This document shows, one piece after another, positions 5,634 through 5,652 of a stretch of DNA of 5,652 bases. The DNA is taken from contig CBFCZU010000265.1 of the NCBI GenBank assembly GCA_965602635.1, positions 1 to 5,652 of the forward strand. Reading direction: 5' to 3'. Position 1 is the first letter of the stretch, and each line of letters begins with the position of its first letter. Origin of the DNA: CBFCZU01 sp965602635. GTDB taxonomy: Bacteria; Planctomycetota; Phycisphaerae; SM23-33. The translations under genes were made by a program, and so were the position numbers. The notes beneath the pieces are model-generated. The model made no database searches. It saw only the letters and a program-made list of their open reading frames with translations, and was not told where the DNA came from.

Positions 5634-5652
5634 GCACCTCGGACGGCGGCGC

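Overview
The window is a high-GC bacterial segment with five intact protein genes. Four of them form a complete set for making a di-N-acetylated uronic acid nucleotide sugar, UDP-2,3-diacetamido-2,3-dideoxy-glucuronate (UDP-GlcNAc3NAcA), as in the wbpA/wbpB/wbpD/wbpE pathway of Gram-negative O-antigens and other surface glycans. The fifth is a DUF362-family protein of unknown role. The organism is most likely a GC-rich Gram-negative-type bacterium using the standard bacterial code and Shine-Dalgarno initiation. Planctomycetota or a similar environmental lineage is possible, but nothing in the window fixes the taxon.

Layout: positions 1-100 hold a 10-bp-period tandem repeat that abuts the stop codon of wbpA (101-1417, minus strand). 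A 208-bp divergent spacer (1418-1625) holds a perfect TATAAT -10 box for the plus-strand operon, a GC-rich inverted repeat just upstream of it, and a hairpin in the wbpA leader. The plus-strand operon is wbpB (1626-2630), wbpD (2659-3333) and wbpE (3379-4485), with 28- and 45-nt gaps and a Shine-Dalgarno before each gene. The DUF362 gene (4490-5590, minus) converges on wbpE with only 4 nt between the two stop codons, and both stops lie in the arms of one hairpin. Its own promoter region is at the right end, with a second perfect TATAAT and a 12-bp palindrome abutting it.

Pathway (established for the Pseudomonas and Bordetella homologues): WbpA oxidises C6 of UDP-GlcNAc to UDP-GlcNAcA; WbpB oxidises C3 to the ketone; WbpE transaminates C3 from glutamate; WbpD N-acetylates the new amine with acetyl-CoA. 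The product is normally used by a glycosyltransferase, sometimes after C2 epimerisation by a WbpI-type enzyme; neither is in this window. I see no transposon, CRISPR array, RNA gene, toxin-antitoxin pair or clearly novel system. The points most worth a second look are the 10-bp repeat, the two matching promoters with palindromes, the shared terminator-like hairpin, and the uncharacterised DUF362 neighbour.
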